Below are positions 18,701 to 27,129 of a stretch of 64,000 nt of DNA, piece after piece (the stretch's first letter is position 1; each line of letters opens with the position of its first letter). Source of the DNA: Aeromonas simiae (lineage in GTDB: Bacteria > Pseudomonadota > Gammaproteobacteria > Enterobacterales > Aeromonadaceae). The notes under the pieces are model-generated. The model had not been told where the DNA came from and ran no database searches. It was given only the letters and a program-made list of their open reading frames with translations. The DNA lies in contig NZ_CDBY01000036.1 in the NCBI RefSeq assembly GCF_000820125.1, forward strand, positions 78,976 to 142,975. The letters are read 5' to 3'. The position numbers were made by a program, and so were the translations under genes.

Positions 18701-19835
18701 GGTGATCAAGCGGGTCGACTTCCGCAACACTGGGCCTGAGCAGGTTCCGGGTCTCATCGTGATGAGCGTGGATGACGGCGTCAAGGCGGGCTCCGATCTG
18801 GATCAGACTATCGATGGCCTGGTGGTGATGATCAACGCTACCAACGCGTCTCAGAGCATCGGTGACTTCCGCGATGGTGACGACAATCCGATCGATCTCA
18901 GCGGCATGGTGTTGAGTTCGGCTCACCGCGACAGCGACAGTATCGCCAAGGATGCCGTCGTCAGCGGCGGCAAGCTCACCCTGGGCCCCTGGTCTGCGGC
19001 CGTGTTTGTCAAACCGCAGGTGGGTGCACAAGGCAGCGGCCTGCCGGTCAGCAAGAAGGTGGATCTGAGCACGGTACCGCCGTTTGGTGAGACTGAGCTG
19101 TTTGTCCGCGGTCTGCTCGGTGAGTGGGGGGCCGTCAACCAGATGAGCTTCACCGGTAACTTCATGTACGAGTTCACTACTGAGGTGACCGACGAGCAGC
19201 TGGCGAGCACCACCCTGAAGATTGCCGATGCCGACTGGAGTCTGGCTAACTACGGTAAGTGCAGCGATAGCGATACCCTGCAACTGGGGGCGGCGCTCAC
19301 CCTGTGTCCTAATGGCAACGATGTGCCGTTTGAAATCACCAAGGCGGGCACCTACAAGTTCGTGTTCACTGCGATGAACAAGGACAAGCCGACCTTAAGC
19401 GTCAGCTACACCGAGCCGCTGCAGAGCTGCAAGGTGCTCGACACCGTGGCGGGTGATCCGCTTGGCTATCCGCTCTTTGTGCGCGGCAGCTTGAGCGATT
19501 GGAATCCGAAGCCGGAGTACCAGCTGAGCTACAAGGGGATGGACGGTGATCTGGCCATCTACCAGGCCGTGTTCAACTACAATGGCAGCTTCGACTTCAA
19601 GTTTGCCAATGACGACGGCAGCTGGACCAAGCAGTTCTTCGTCAAGGACGCGGGCGGCAAGCTGATTGCCCTGGAGCCGGAGCAGTTCTATCCGCTGCAG
19701 CATGGCGATGGTGGCATGGGTAACAACAGCGTGACCCTGGATAACGGTCTGTGGAGCTTCCTGCTCAAGATCGATCCGAGCAAGGCCTCCGGTGAGGTTG
19801 GTTCGATGATCATCCAGGAGTGCAGTGCCAAGTAA
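15795..19835 (+). CDS. pulA: Lipoprotein pullulanase (GH13, alpha-1,6-debranching)
   Basis: 1346 residues; hydrolyses alpha-1,6 links of pullulan, starch and glycogen fragments. A lipoprotein signal ends in LLAGC (Cys near residue 22), followed by a poly-Ser linker as in Klebsiella PulA. Next come a carbohydrate-binding module, an early-set (N) domain near residue 320, and the GH13 barrel with FNWGYDP, DVVYNH (603-608), nucleophile Asp677 in FRFDLMG, acid/base Glu706 in GEGW and HDN (836-838). Two C-terminal modules each begin with LFVRG. Klebsiella PulA is exported by a type II secretion system. Asn follows the lipid Cys rather than Asp. A MalT-dependent promoter is plausible but no clear MalT boxes were identified in 15571-15794. 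Confidence 0.93.
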   Translation: MDMKKTKVALATVSLLALLAGCNGSSSSSNGGQTDDPQAHLPQVTPPSEALTAGDNEAVISYVNTSSFAARGVDAAYADWSLHLWNNEACSSTDPTGLNSGWDDKSKTPATSDSFGPTWVVPLAKLEGCINFIARNSDLGNLTGQDMKLDFVEHPDRTIAIVAGKGTIYGSRAEAFTASFGVAGASAHLIDDNTLIWEGGKGQPLVRLYYSESGTIQANSEGVFDFPYIKLNATELSEAQQAKYPHLKGKAAFRLPADQDLKGMLKGELVAIATDANGVLQSATLVQSAGALDALYSDAAKALQYGAVVDGSKVQFRVWAPTAKSVKLALYDANHQKSGDVAMTFDSASGSWCYEGGSDLIGQYYRYDMEVYHPVSRKVEHYEVTDPYSLSLAMNSEFSQVVDLNDPDLKPAGWDSLKAPHSQANPADIVIYEAHVRDLTGNDESTPAEHRGKFVGLTEGESKPVQHLKSLAKSGVSHLHLLPVFDIATVNEDPAKVANLSDDFSKLCEVNPDVKSSSFSGYCGGGQTVGQVLESLDPSSNQAQSLYSYIRGFDSFNWGYDPYHYTVPEGSYATDAEGTARIKEFREMVMAIKQNIGMNVVMDVVYNHTNEAGLGNKSVLDKIVPWYYQRLNPETGSVETSTCCSNTAPEHAMFAKLMDDSLVTWASDYKIDAFRFDLMGHHPKAQMVEALAAVKKVNPEMYFYGEGWNFGEVQDDARFEQATQKHLAGTGIGSFSDRLRDAVRGGSPFDGGDAIRETQGFGNGAFVDPNETNKVDEATALHQADLVRLGMAGNLKDFILTDKDGMPRKGSDIDYNGQAAGYAQDPTEIQNYVDKHDNQTLFDNLVYKAPAGADLVRMQGVSLATAMLGQAIPFTHAGVELLRSKSMERDSYDSGDWYNKVDYTLQDNNFNKGLPRSDKDGDNYPLIEKVLGQHSKPAPADMTTMVSFYQELAELRQSSRLLRLGSGAEVIKRVDFRNTGPEQVPGLIVMSVDDGVKAGSDLDQTIDGLVVMINATNASQSIGDFRDGDDNPIDLSGMVLSSAHRDSDSIAKDAVVSGGKLTLGPWSAAVFVKPQVGAQGSGLPVSKKVDLSTVPPFGETELFVRGLLGEWGAVNQMSFTGNFMYEFTTEVTDEQLASTTLKIADADWSLANYGKCSDSDTLQLGAALTLCPNGNDVPFEITKAGTYKFVFTAMNKDKPTLSVSYTEPLQSCKVLDTVAGDPLGYPLFVRGSLSDWNPKPEYQLSYKGMDGDLAIYQAVFNYNGSFDFKFANDDGSWTKQFFVKDAGGKLIALEPEQFYPLQHGDGGMGNNSVTLDNGLWSFLLKIDPSKASGEVGSMIIQECSAK

Positions 19836-19845
19836 TTCGCTTGGG

Positions 19846-19897
19846 CCCTGGCAGTTGACTCGGCACTGCCAGGGTGGAATTCCTCCCTTGCCAAGGG
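19846..19897 (+). repeat. Hairpins in the pulA 3' untranslated region
   Basis: A 10-base perfect inverted repeat (19846-19855 with 19865-19874), then a shorter CCCTT/AAGGG hairpin near 19885-19897, lie between the pulA stop and its T-run terminator. There is no T tract after either, so mRNA 3'-end protection is more likely than termination. Confidence 0.55.
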
Positions 19898-19922
19898 GCG
19901 GAATAACACCGAGAGAGTAATA

Positions 19923-19952
19923 AAAGCGCGGCTCTGCCGCGCTTTATTTTTT
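19923..19952 (+). terminator. Terminator after pulA
   Basis: A 10-base perfect stem (19923-19932 with 19936-19945), 3-base loop and ATTTTTT tail. It separates pulA from the ParM-like operon. Confidence 0.88.
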
Positions 19953-20060
19953 GTTTAAGAAAACGGGGAAACTGGTCGCTCTGTCTTGTCTAAAGTAAAT
20001 ATCTGTTATCTGCGGGTCAGCACCCGCCATGCCGAGTATGCACAAATGACCCAAGAGATC

Positions 20061-21095
20061 ATGAAATTTGCCATCGATGATGGCTCCACCAACGTCAAGG
20101 CCAGCTGGATCGAGAACGGGATCCTCAAGACAGTGGTGTCCCCCAACTCGTTTCGCAAAGATTGGAAGAGCGCGGCCCTGCTGCGTGGGCAGAAGGTGTT
20201 CAACTACACCATAGGCACCACCAAGTACACCTACGACGCCACCTCCGACAAGGCGCTCTCCACCACCCATATCGAGTATCAGTACGACGATCTCAACTTG
20301 CTGGCGGTGCATCATGCCCTGCTGCAAAGCGGTCTCGAGCCCCGCCCGGTTTCCCTGGTGGTGACGCTGCCCATCACCGAGTTCTACAACCCGGACGACT
20401 GCCAGCGTAATGAAGCCAAGATTGAGGCCAAGCGTCGCAATCTGATGCGCGACATCGAACTCAACAAAGGCGAGTTGTTCCAGATCGTGGAGGTCGAAGT
20501 CATGCCCGAGAGCCTGCCGGCGGCCCTCTCTCACCTGCTGAGCGCCAATTGCAGCGAGTTCACCAAGTCGCTGGTGATCGACTGTGGTGGCACCACCCTC
20601 GACATGGGGGTGATCGTGGGTGAGTTCGACGATGTCTCGGCCATCTACGGTAACAACGAGATCGGCGTCGCCATGGTCACCGATGCGGCGCGCAAGGCGC
20701 TGGCTGCGGCTGACAGTGACTCCAGCTATTTGGTGGCCAACGAGCTGATCAAGCGCCGTCACGACATGAGCTTCGTGCAGAGCGTGGTCAACGACGAGTC
20801 GCGCATCCCCGAGATCCTGCAACGCATCGAGACCAAGATCCGTGAGCTGGGGGATCAGGTCGCCTACGAGGCGAAGAAGTTCGCCAAGCACCCGAACCGG
20901 GTCTATCTGGTTGGCGGCGGTGCGCCGCTGATCGAGGGGGCGATCCGTGAGGCCTATGCCACCTTGGGGGAGCGGGTCGTGATGGTGGAGAATCCGCAGA
21001 GCGCCCTCTCGCGCGAGATCTGTCTCTATCATGCCCAGCAGCCGGCCAGCGCGATCGCTGAGCCGGTGCTGCTTGAGGTAGGGGAAGATGCATAA
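20061..21095 (+). CDS. ParM/StbA-family actin-like ATPase, chromosomally located
   Basis: 344 residues, clearly related to plasmid R1 ParM (320). The phosphate-1 loop is IDDGSTN (residues 5-11), then PNSFRKDW, KVFNYT, VHHALL, VTLPITEFY and VMPES. Phosphate-2 is DCGGTT (174-179), and the adenosine motif VGGGAP is near 284-289. ParM forms ATP-driven dynamic filaments that push sister plasmids apart when bound to ParR on parC. The ATG at 20061 reproduces the short ParM N-terminus and has AAGAG just upstream; a longer start at 19986 would add 25 residues across a leader hairpin (20012-20027). It overlaps the next gene by 8 bases. No parC-like iterons are seen in 19836-20060, and no plasmid or phage genes flank it. 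Confidence 0.85.
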   Translation: MKFAIDDGSTNVKASWIENGILKTVVSPNSFRKDWKSAALLRGQKVFNYTIGTTKYTYDATSDKALSTTHIEYQYDDLNLLAVHHALLQSGLEPRPVSLVVTLPITEFYNPDDCQRNEAKIEAKRRNLMRDIELNKGELFQIVEVEVMPESLPAALSHLLSANCSEFTKSLVIDCGGTTLDMGVIVGEFDDVSAIYGNNEIGVAMVTDAARKALAAADSDSSYLVANELIKRRHDMSFVQSVVNDESRIPEILQRIETKIRELGDQVAYEAKKFAKHPNRVYLVGGGAPLIEGAIREAYATLGERVVMVENPQSALSREICLYHAQQPASAIAEPVLLEVGEDA

Positions 21096-21864
21096 GGGAC
21101 CGGTCAAGCGGATCAATCCCTCTATCCACCTCAATCCAGAGCAGAGTGAGGCGGATCGCCGTGCCATCCTGGCCTTGCAGGAGTGGTATCAAAAGCTGCG
21201 CCAGAGTGACAGTGAACGCGACTCCATTAACGTGGCGATGCGCACCTTCCATCGCAGCGTCTATCTGGCCGGCTTGCGCCTGCATCTACTCAGCCCGCGG
21301 CTGTGTCAGCATGTCGCCGAGTCACTGGGGCGCGAGTCACGTTCGTTTCCTGAACTGCTCGCCGAGCTTGGCGAATGCGGGTTGTTGCCCGCCGGTACGG
21401 CCATGCCTGGTGTCACGGTTGCGGCGCCGGGGGGAGCAGCAGGAGAGGCCGACTTTTCTTCGCGTCAGTTGGAGCAGCTGGCGGCGCTCATGGGGAGCGC
21501 CGGAGAGGGCGCCGCGAGTGGGGCGCTGCTGGCCCAGCTTGAGGCGCAGCGAGGTGAGTTGGCGGAGCTGCGCGCCATGCTGGCCTCATCCTCACCGGCC
21601 CAGGCCGCTCAAGGGAGCCAAGGGGATGGCGCCGCCTTGCTGGCCGCGCAGGGCGCCGAGTTCGAACGCTTGCATCAGGAGTTGGCCCAGTTGCGTACCC
21701 TGGCCGAGCAGCAGGCGTTGCAGTTGCAGCAGTTGCGACTGAGCGGGCGCGGCACGGTTACCGAGCCGACCCGCAGCGGGGGCGGCACCGAGGAGGTGCT
21801 GCTCGACGACGTTGCCCCGGCGGCAGAAAAGCTGCAACGGGTGCGGCAAAAAGGACTGTTCTGA
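21088..21864 (+). CDS. ParR/StbB-like partner of the ParM homologue
   Basis: 258 residues. The first ~75 (KRINPSIHLNP, then helices with YLAGLRLHLLSPRL) have the strand-helix-helix look of a ribbon-helix-helix DNA-binding domain such as R1 ParR. Residues ~110-160 are Ala/Gly-rich, and ~165-235 is a Leu/Gln/Glu coiled coil (LAQLEAQRGELAELRAML, then LHQELAQLRTLAEQQ). The basic C-terminal tail (EKLQRVRQKGLF) could contact ParM, as the ParR tail does. It is about twice the length of R1 ParR. Assignment rests on operon position plus the N-terminal pattern. It overlaps parM by 8 bases and ends in a terminator. Confidence 0.6.
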   Translation: MHKGPVKRINPSIHLNPEQSEADRRAILALQEWYQKLRQSDSERDSINVAMRTFHRSVYLAGLRLHLLSPRLCQHVAESLGRESRSFPELLAELGECGLLPAGTAMPGVTVAAPGGAAGEADFSSRQLEQLAALMGSAGEGAASGALLAQLEAQRGELAELRAMLASSSPAQAAQGSQGDGAALLAAQGAEFERLHQELAQLRTLAEQQALQLQQLRLSGRGTVTEPTRSGGGTEEVLLDDVAPAAEKLQRVRQKGLF

Positions 21865-21867
21865 GCA

Positions 21868-21900
21868 AAGCGCGTGGCCATGGTCACGCGCTTCTCTTTT
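21868..21900 (+). terminator. Terminator of the ParM/ParR-like operon
   Basis: A 9-base stem (21868-21876 with 21885-21893) whose loop can pair further, followed by CTCTTTT. The T tract runs into the last codons of the convergent DUF1294 gene. Confidence 0.8.
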
Positions 21901-22243
21901 AGGGGTTACAGAGCCAGAGCAGGGCTGAGAAGAAGAGCAGATTACCGGCAACGCTCAGCCACAGCGGCAGCTTGTACTCCTTCTTGCTCGACTTGTGGCG
22001 CAGGTAGTGGCGGGCCAGCAGGGCGCCCGGCCAGCCGCCGAGCCAGCTCCAGCTGTGCAGGGTGCGCTCCGGCACCCGGCTCCTCTTGAGGCGGGCAGCC
22101 CGCTTGTCCCAGGCATAGACGCAGAAGGTGAGCAGGCTCATGACGGCGTAGAGGCCGGCCACCGCCAGCGGCAACATGCCGATGAACGTCAGTAAGGGGA
22201 GGGCGGCGAGCTGACTCAAGGCCAGCAGGACGGGAAAGGGCAC
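21899..22243 (-). CDS. DUF1294 small membrane protein
   Basis: 114 residues. Two hydrophobic segments at the N-terminus and one at the C-terminus flank the DUF1294 signature (YAWDKRAARL, then HSWSWLGGWPGALLARHYLRHK, in pieces). The function of the family is unknown; it is often fused to cold-shock domains, but no such domain is present here. A GTG start is preferred because AGGAGA lies just upstream, overlapping the end of arfB. It is probably cotranscribed with arfB. Confidence 0.8.
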   Translation of the reverse strand: MPFPVLLALSQLAALPLLTFIGMLPLAVAGLYAVMSLLTFCVYAWDKRAARLKRSRVPERTLHSWSWLGGWPGALLARHYLRHKSSKKEYKLPLWLSVAGNLLFFSALLWLCNP

Positions 22244-22248
22244 TGAGA

Positions 22249-22653
22249 TTAGTCTCCTGCGGGGTTGCGACGGGTGGCCTTGATGGCTCCCTTGCGTTTC
22301 TTGGCATCGACCCGGCGTCGTTGGGAGGCGCGGGTCGGGCGGGTGGCATGGCGCACCTTGGGGCGTTCGGCCGCCTTGGCGAGCAGGGCGTGCAGCCGGT
22401 CGATCGCCTCCTGGCGGTTCATCTCCTGACTGCGATGGGTTTCGGCGCGGATCAAGATGAAGCCGTCATGCACCCGGCTGTCGCGCAGCCGATCCAGCCC
22501 CTCTTTGAGATGATCGGAGAGGGTGGGGGAGCTGCGGTAATCGAAGCGCAGCCAGACGGCGGTCTCGGTCTTGTTGACGTGCTGGCCACCGGCGCCTTGG
22601 GCGCGCATGGTCTGAAAGGTGAGCTCCTGCCAGGGCAGGGTCAGGCGGGACAT
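22249..22653 (-). CDS. arfB: Alternative ribosome-rescue factor ArfB (YaeJ)
   Basis: 134-residue class-I release-factor-like peptidyl-tRNA hydrolase. The GGQ catalytic motif at residues 22-24 (GAGGQHVNKTETAV) and the basic C-terminal tail (RRRVDAKKRKGAIKATRR) that threads into the empty mRNA channel are both present, and no codon-recognition domain is found. It frees ribosomes stalled at the ends of broken mRNAs. It lies 5 bases upstream of the DUF1294 gene on the same strand. Confidence 0.93.
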   Translation of the reverse strand: MSRLTLPWQELTFQTMRAQGAGGQHVNKTETAVWLRFDYRSSPTLSDHLKEGLDRLRDSRVHDGFILIRAETHRSQEMNRQEAIDRLHALLAKAAERPKVRHATRPTRASQRRRVDAKKRKGAIKATRRNPAGD

Positions 22654-22788
22654 GGCTTGCTCCGTTTTGGTGCGTTATCGTGCGGTGATCCAAGATGGTG
22701 CGTCGCTTTGGCGCACGGGGTGCCAGATTGGCGCTAGCGACCGGCCATGAGGGGCTCGGCAGACAAGATCCTCCGCGCATCAATAAGT

Positions 22789-22804
22789 TGGCACAGGAAT
22801 TGTT
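22789..22804 (+). promoter_or_regulatory. Possible sigma-54 promoter of the P-II gene
   Basis: TGGCAC, five bases, then TTGTT, matches the -24/-12 form TGGCAC-N5-TTGCW with one change (C to T in the -12 element), 40 bases before the P-II ATG. No clear NtrC site was found upstream. Confidence 0.5.
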
Positions 22805-22844
22805 TATTGGTTATCCGGACCACCTAAGGATTGGGAGAAACCAG

Positions 22845-23183
22845 ATGAAACTCATCACCGCCATCATCAAGCCCTTCAAACTGGACGACGTGCGCGAGGC
22901 CGTCGCACAACTTGGCGTCGAAGGGTTGACTGTATCCGAGGTCAAAGGCTTCGGTCGCCAGAAGGGCCACACCGAATTGTACCGCGGAGCCGAGTATCAG
23001 GTCGACTTCCTGCCCAAGGTGAAGCTGGAGATCGCCACCTCTGACGACAACGTGGAGCCGGTGATCGAGGCCATCTGCAAGGCGGCCTACACCGGTAAGA
23101 TCGGCGATGGCAAGATCTTCGTCTATGACCTGGAGCACGCGGTGCGGATCCGAACTGGCGAGGCCGATGGCGAAGCGCTTTGA
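22845..23183 (+). CDS. P-II nitrogen regulatory protein (GlnB/GlnK)
   Basis: 112 residues, trimeric signalling protein that reports 2-oxoglutarate, ATP/ADP and glutamine status. The T-loop with uridylylation site Tyr51 (GHTELYRGAEY), the B-loop TGKIGDGKIF and the C-terminal RIRTGEAD are intact. Start MKLITAIIKPFKL and tail GEADGEAL are GlnK-like, while other positions are GlnB-like. There is no amtB beside it, the usual partner of glnK. The possible sigma-54 promoter just upstream favours nitrogen-limited expression. Gene identity (glnB or glnK) is left open. Confidence 0.93.
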   Translation: MKLITAIIKPFKLDDVREAVAQLGVEGLTVSEVKGFGRQKGHTELYRGAEYQVDFLPKVKLEIATSDDNVEPVIEAICKAAYTGKIGDGKIFVYDLEHAVRIRTGEADGEAL

Positions 23184-23208
23184 CGCAGCAGGCGCGGATA
23201 CGATACCG

Positions 23209-23236
23209 ACCGGATGGCTTGCCGTCCGGTTTTTTT
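23209..23236 (+). terminator. Terminator after the P-II gene
   Basis: A 10-base stem with one wobble (23209-23218 with 23221-23230), 2-base loop and seven T's, 26 bases after the stop codon. Confidence 0.88.
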
Positions 23237-23353
23237 ATCTGTGCTGCAATTTTGTGAGACCGCTCTGCGCTTTTGCTTGTGTCTGGTCGGTGAGTGTGCA
23301 AAATACAAACGCGAATTATTGCTACTTGCAACTCACACCAGGAACCTGCTGAG

Positions 23354-24361
23354 ATGAAAAAGAGACTGCTGGCATTGACCCTTTGCACCATGGCCGCGCC
23401 TTCTGCCTTTGCCGCACAGGAAGTGAACGTCTACTCCAACCGTCAGGATGAGCTGATCAAGCCGATCATCACGCAGTTTGAACGGGAGAGCGGTATCAAG
23501 GTGAACCTGGTGTTCGCCAAGGATGGGCTGACCGAGCGCCTGCAACGTGAGGGCAAGTTGACCCCGGCCGATCTGATGCTGACCACCGACATCAGCCGCC
23601 TGACCGAGCTGGTGGACAAGGATCTGGTACAACCGGTACAGAGCCCGGTTCTGGAGCAGAACATTCCGGCGGCCCTGCGCGACCCCGACGATCGCTGGTT
23701 TGCGCTCACTACCCGGGTGCGGGCCATCTATTCGAGTAAGGATCGTCTGGGCAAGCTCGACGCCATCAGCTACGAGGATCTCGCCAAGCCCGAGTACAAG
23801 GGCAAAATCTGTGTGCGCAGCGGCAAGAATGATTACAACGTGGCCCTGGTGGCCTCGATGATTGCCCACCACGGCAAGGCGGATGCCAAGCAGTGGCTGG
23901 AAGGGCTCAAGGCCAACCTGGCGCGCAAGCCGCAGGGCAACGACCGGGATCAGGTCAAGGCGATCAAGGACGGGGTGTGTGATCTGTCGCTTGGCAACAG
24001 CTACTACCTTGGCAAGATGCTGGCCGATCCGGCCCAGAAGGCTTGGGCGGATGCCGTCTACATCAACTTCCCGAACCAGCAGAACCGTGGTGCCCACGTC
24101 AACGTGAGCGGCATGGCCATGACCAAGTTCGCCAAGAACAAGGAGGTCGCGGTCAAGCTGATGGAGTTCCTCTCCGGTGATGAGGCCCAGCATCTGTACG
24201 CCGATCTCAACACCGAGTATCCGGTCAAGCCGGGGGTTGAGCGCTCGCCGCTGGTTAAATCCTGGGGGGATTTCAAGGCCGACAGCCTGCCGGTGAGCGA
24301 TTACGCCAGACTGCGCAAGGATGCCCTGACGCTGCTGGATGAAGTGAAGTTCGATCTGTAA
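23354..24361 (+). CDS. fbpA: Ferric-iron ABC transporter, periplasmic binding protein
   Basis: 335 residues with a signal peptide ending APSAFA (about 20). The mature protein starts with QEVNVYSNRQDEL, typical of the FbpA/FutA/HitA group. The adjacent tyrosines in GNSYYLG (217-218) are the Fe(III) ligands of the family. It captures ferric iron in the periplasm and delivers it to FbpB. AGGAACC precedes the start. It is the first gene of an fbpABC operon. A Fur box is expected, but only a poor partial match was seen in the AT-rich stretch near 23310-23330. Confidence 0.9.
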   Translation: MKKRLLALTLCTMAAPSAFAAQEVNVYSNRQDELIKPIITQFERESGIKVNLVFAKDGLTERLQREGKLTPADLMLTTDISRLTELVDKDLVQPVQSPVLEQNIPAALRDPDDRWFALTTRVRAIYSSKDRLGKLDAISYEDLAKPEYKGKICVRSGKNDYNVALVASMIAHHGKADAKQWLEGLKANLARKPQGNDRDQVKAIKDGVCDLSLGNSYYLGKMLADPAQKAWADAVYINFPNQQNRGAHVNVSGMAMTKFAKNKEVAVKLMEFLSGDEAQHLYADLNTEYPVKPGVERSPLVKSWGDFKADSLPVSDYARLRKDALTLLDEVKFDL

Positions 24362-24397
24362 GGTGTGGGGGTTTTTCTCACCCGAGTCAGGAAACCG

Positions 24398-26005
24398 ATG
24401 AAGTATTCCGGTTGGATGGCCGGCAGCTGGCTCACGGGTCTGCTGCTGGCCTTGCCCATTGTGGCGCTCTTCTTTTCCGCGCCGTCTGCCGACGGGGCGG
24501 TGATCTCGCATCTGGTCGACACCGTACTCGGAACCTATGTGGCCAACACCTTGCTGTTGGTGGTGCTGGTGGTGGCTCTCTCGTTGCTGCTCGGGGTGCC
24601 GACCGCCTGGCTGGTGGCCATGTGCCAGGTGCCGGGGCGGCGTGCCCTGGAGTGGGCATTGATCCTGCCCATGGCGATGCCCTCCTATATCGTCGCCTAC
24701 GTCTATACCGACCTGCTCGACTTCTCCGGCCCGTTGCAGCAGGCCCTGCGCGGCTGGTTCGGGCCGGATCTGCGGCTGCCTGAGATCCGCTCCCTCGGCG
24801 GCGCCGCTTGGATGTTGGCGCTGGTGCTCTTTCCCTATATCTACCTGTTGGCCCGCGCCGCGTTTTTGGAGCAGTCGGTGAGCCTGATCCAGTCGAGCCG
24901 CCTGCTCGGTTGCTCCCCCTGGCAGAGCTTTACTCGCCTGAGCCTGCCGCTGGCGCGCCCGGCCATCATGGTCGCCGCCTCGCTGGTGGCGATGGAGACG
25001 CTGGCCGACTTTGCCACCGTGCACTTTTTTGCCGTCAACACCCTGACCACGGCGGTGTATGACACCTGGCTCGGTTATGGCAGCCTGTCGGCCGCCGCCG
25101 CCCTCTCCTGCTTCATGCTGGTGGGGGTGGTGGCGCTGATCGCCCTGGAGCGCTTCAGCCGGCGCCGCCGTCAGGTGTTCCAGAAAGGAACGGGGCAGGA
25201 GGCCGCGCTGCGCTACCCGCTCTCGCCGCTGCGCCGCTGGCTGGCTGGCCTCTGGTGCTGGTCACTGGTGCTGGCCGGTTTTGCCCTGCCGTTTGCCATC
25301 CTGCTCGGTTATGCCATCGACTACGCCGGCCCCTCGTGGACGCCGGAGTTTGTGCGCTTCTCCGGCAACAGCCTGCTGGTCTCCTCCCTGGTGGCCCTGC
25401 TCGCCACCCTGGTGGCGGTGCTGCTGGTGTTTTACCGTCGCCTCGAAGGGGGCGTGCCGAGCCTGATCCCGCTGCGCCTCGCCGCGCTTGGCTATGCCCT
25501 GCCGGGTACCGTGCTCGCCATCGGTGTGCTGGTGCCGCTCACCGCCCTCGATTTTGCCCTCAACGATCTTGCCGAGTGGTGGGGGCTAAGCGGCCCTGGG
25601 CTGCTCTTCACCGGCACCCTGGCCGCCATCGTGTTCGGCTACCTAGTGCGTTTTTGCGCCATCGCCATCGGCTCGGTGGAGAGCAGCATGGCCAAGGTGG
25701 GGCCGAGCCTCGATATGGCGGCGCGCACCCTGGGTGAGAACAGCGCCGGCATGCTGCGCCGGGTACACCTGCCGCTGGTGCGCCGTGGCCTGCTGGCCGG
25801 TGCCCTGCTGGTGTTCATCGAGTCGATGAAGGAGCTGCCGGCGGCCCTGCTGCTGCGCCCCTTTAACTTCGAGACCCTGGCCACCCATGTCTATCAATTC
25901 GTGTCAGACGAGATGCTCGAGCGCGGCGCGCTCGGCGCTATCGTCATCGTGCTGGTCGGCCTGTTGCCCCTCATCTGGGTCAATCGCTCGCTCGATCGCC
26001 ACTGA
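24398..26005 (+). CDS. fbpB: Ferric-iron ABC transporter, fused permease
   Basis: 535 residues with about 12 membrane helices in two homologous halves, each ending in an EAA-type loop (AAFLEQSVSLIQSSRLLG and GSVESSMAKVGPSLDMAARTLG, in pieces) that docks the ATPase. This is the usual fused FbpB architecture. It moves Fe(III) across the inner membrane. The ATG at 24398 after CAGGAAACCG is preferred over an in-frame GTG at 24365. It lies 36 bases after fbpA and 17 before fbpC. Confidence 0.9.
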   Translation: MKYSGWMAGSWLTGLLLALPIVALFFSAPSADGAVISHLVDTVLGTYVANTLLLVVLVVALSLLLGVPTAWLVAMCQVPGRRALEWALILPMAMPSYIVAYVYTDLLDFSGPLQQALRGWFGPDLRLPEIRSLGGAAWMLALVLFPYIYLLARAAFLEQSVSLIQSSRLLGCSPWQSFTRLSLPLARPAIMVAASLVAMETLADFATVHFFAVNTLTTAVYDTWLGYGSLSAAAALSCFMLVGVVALIALERFSRRRRQVFQKGTGQEAALRYPLSPLRRWLAGLWCWSLVLAGFALPFAILLGYAIDYAGPSWTPEFVRFSGNSLLVSSLVALLATLVAVLLVFYRRLEGGVPSLIPLRLAALGYALPGTVLAIGVLVPLTALDFALNDLAEWWGLSGPGLLFTGTLAAIVFGYLVRFCAIAIGSVESSMAKVGPSLDMAARTLGENSAGMLRRVHLPLVRRGLLAGALLVFIESMKELPAALLLRPFNFETLATHVYQFVSDEMLERGALGAIVIVLVGLLPLIWVNRSLDRH

Positions 26006-26022
26006 TTTGTAAGGAGTTGCCG

Positions 26023-27054
26023 ATGTCTGTGCTTTGCGTCGAACGGGTCAGCTGCCGCTATAACGGCAGCAACGTGCTCGAAGATCTCTCCCTTCATGTC
26101 GCGAAGAACGAGATCGTCTGCCTGCTCGGGGCGAGCGGTTGCGGCAAGACCACCCTGCTCAAGGCCATCGTCGGTCTGTTGCCGTTGGCCGCGGGCGCTA
26201 TTCGCCTCGGTGAGCGCCTACTGGAGGGGGAGGGGAGTGTGGTGGCTCCCGAGGATCGCCAGATCGGCATGATCTTTCAGGATTACGCGCTCTTCCCCCA
26301 CCTGACGGTGGCGGGCAACATCGCTTTTGGCATCGCGCACCTGCCCGCGCGGGAGCAGGCCGCCGAGGTCGAGCAGGTGCTGGCGCTGGTCAACTTGCAG
26401 GGGCTGGCCGACCGCTACCCGCACCAGCTCTCCGGCGGTCAGCAGCAGCGGGTGGCCATCGCCCGCGCTCTGGTGTGCCGGCCACGGCTGATGCTGCTCG
26501 ACGAGCCCTTCTCCAACATCGACACCCAGGTGCGCATGAAGCTCATCGCCGAGATCCGCACCCTGCTCAAGAGCCGCGGCATCGGCGCCGTGTTTGTCAG
26601 CCACAGCAAGGAGGAGGCGTTCGCCTTTGCCGATCGGCTGGCGCTGTTTCGTGCCGGTCACATCGAGCAGGTGGGTGAGCCGGAGCGGCTCTACCGCCGA
26701 CCCGGCAACCGCTTCGTGGCCGACTTTTTGGGGGCCACCAACTACCTGCCGGCCGAGGGGGTGGATGAGTGGCGCGTCATGACGCCGGTTGGCCCCGTGC
26801 AGGGCAGTGAGCCGCACGGTCTGGCATCCGGTCAGCGGGCCGTATTGATGCTGCGACCGCATCAGCTGCGATTGATCCCGGACGAGGCGGGCTGCGAGGT
26901 GCGGGAGCAGCAGTTTCTCGGCCACCATTGCAAGGTCACGATCGCCTGTGGTGAGCAACTGCTCGAGGCGAGTTGCAGTGAGCCGCTGCATGCCTCCCGG
27001 GTGCGCGTGGACGTCGCCCCCCATCCACTGGTACTGTTTGACCCCGCGCCGTGA
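26023..27054 (+). CDS. fbpC: Ferric-iron ABC transporter, ATP-binding protein
   Basis: 343 residues. Walker A GASGCGKTT (36-44), Q-loop in MIFQDYALFPHL, signature LSGGQQQRVA, Walker B LLDEPF (D160-E161), H-loop VFVSHS. A C-terminal ~100-residue regulatory (TOBE-like) domain follows, as in FbpC/AfuC. It powers iron import through FbpB. A strong ribosome site AAGGAG lies 7 bases before the ATG. It is the last gene of the operon; the 75-base gap to the next gene shows no obvious T-run terminator. Confidence 0.92.
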   Translation: MSVLCVERVSCRYNGSNVLEDLSLHVAKNEIVCLLGASGCGKTTLLKAIVGLLPLAAGAIRLGERLLEGEGSVVAPEDRQIGMIFQDYALFPHLTVAGNIAFGIAHLPAREQAAEVEQVLALVNLQGLADRYPHQLSGGQQQRVAIARALVCRPRLMLLDEPFSNIDTQVRMKLIAEIRTLLKSRGIGAVFVSHSKEEAFAFADRLALFRAGHIEQVGEPERLYRRPGNRFVADFLGATNYLPAEGVDEWRVMTPVGPVQGSEPHGLASGQRAVLMLRPHQLRLIPDEAGCEVREQQFLGHHCKVTIACGEQLLEASCSEPLHASRVRVDVAPHPLVLFDPAP

Positions 27055-27129
27055 ATCCCTTGCTCTGGGGCAAGGAATGGGCGGTGCGCCGGCCTATAAT
27101 GGCCAGACCCATATGACGAGGGAGAAGAT

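Noticed and set aside
19836..20060. parC-like centromere with iterons upstream of the ParM-like gene
   Set aside because: No repeated 10-12-base direct repeats were found by eye; only hairpins are present.
23290..23340. Fur box before fbpA
   Set aside because: The AT-rich stretch matches the GATAAT-repeat consensus too poorly to list as a feature.
23333..25024. 563-codon minus-strand frame opposite fbpA-fbpB
   Set aside because: Gln/His/Arg-rich low-complexity product spanning two real genes; an artefact of GC-rich codons.
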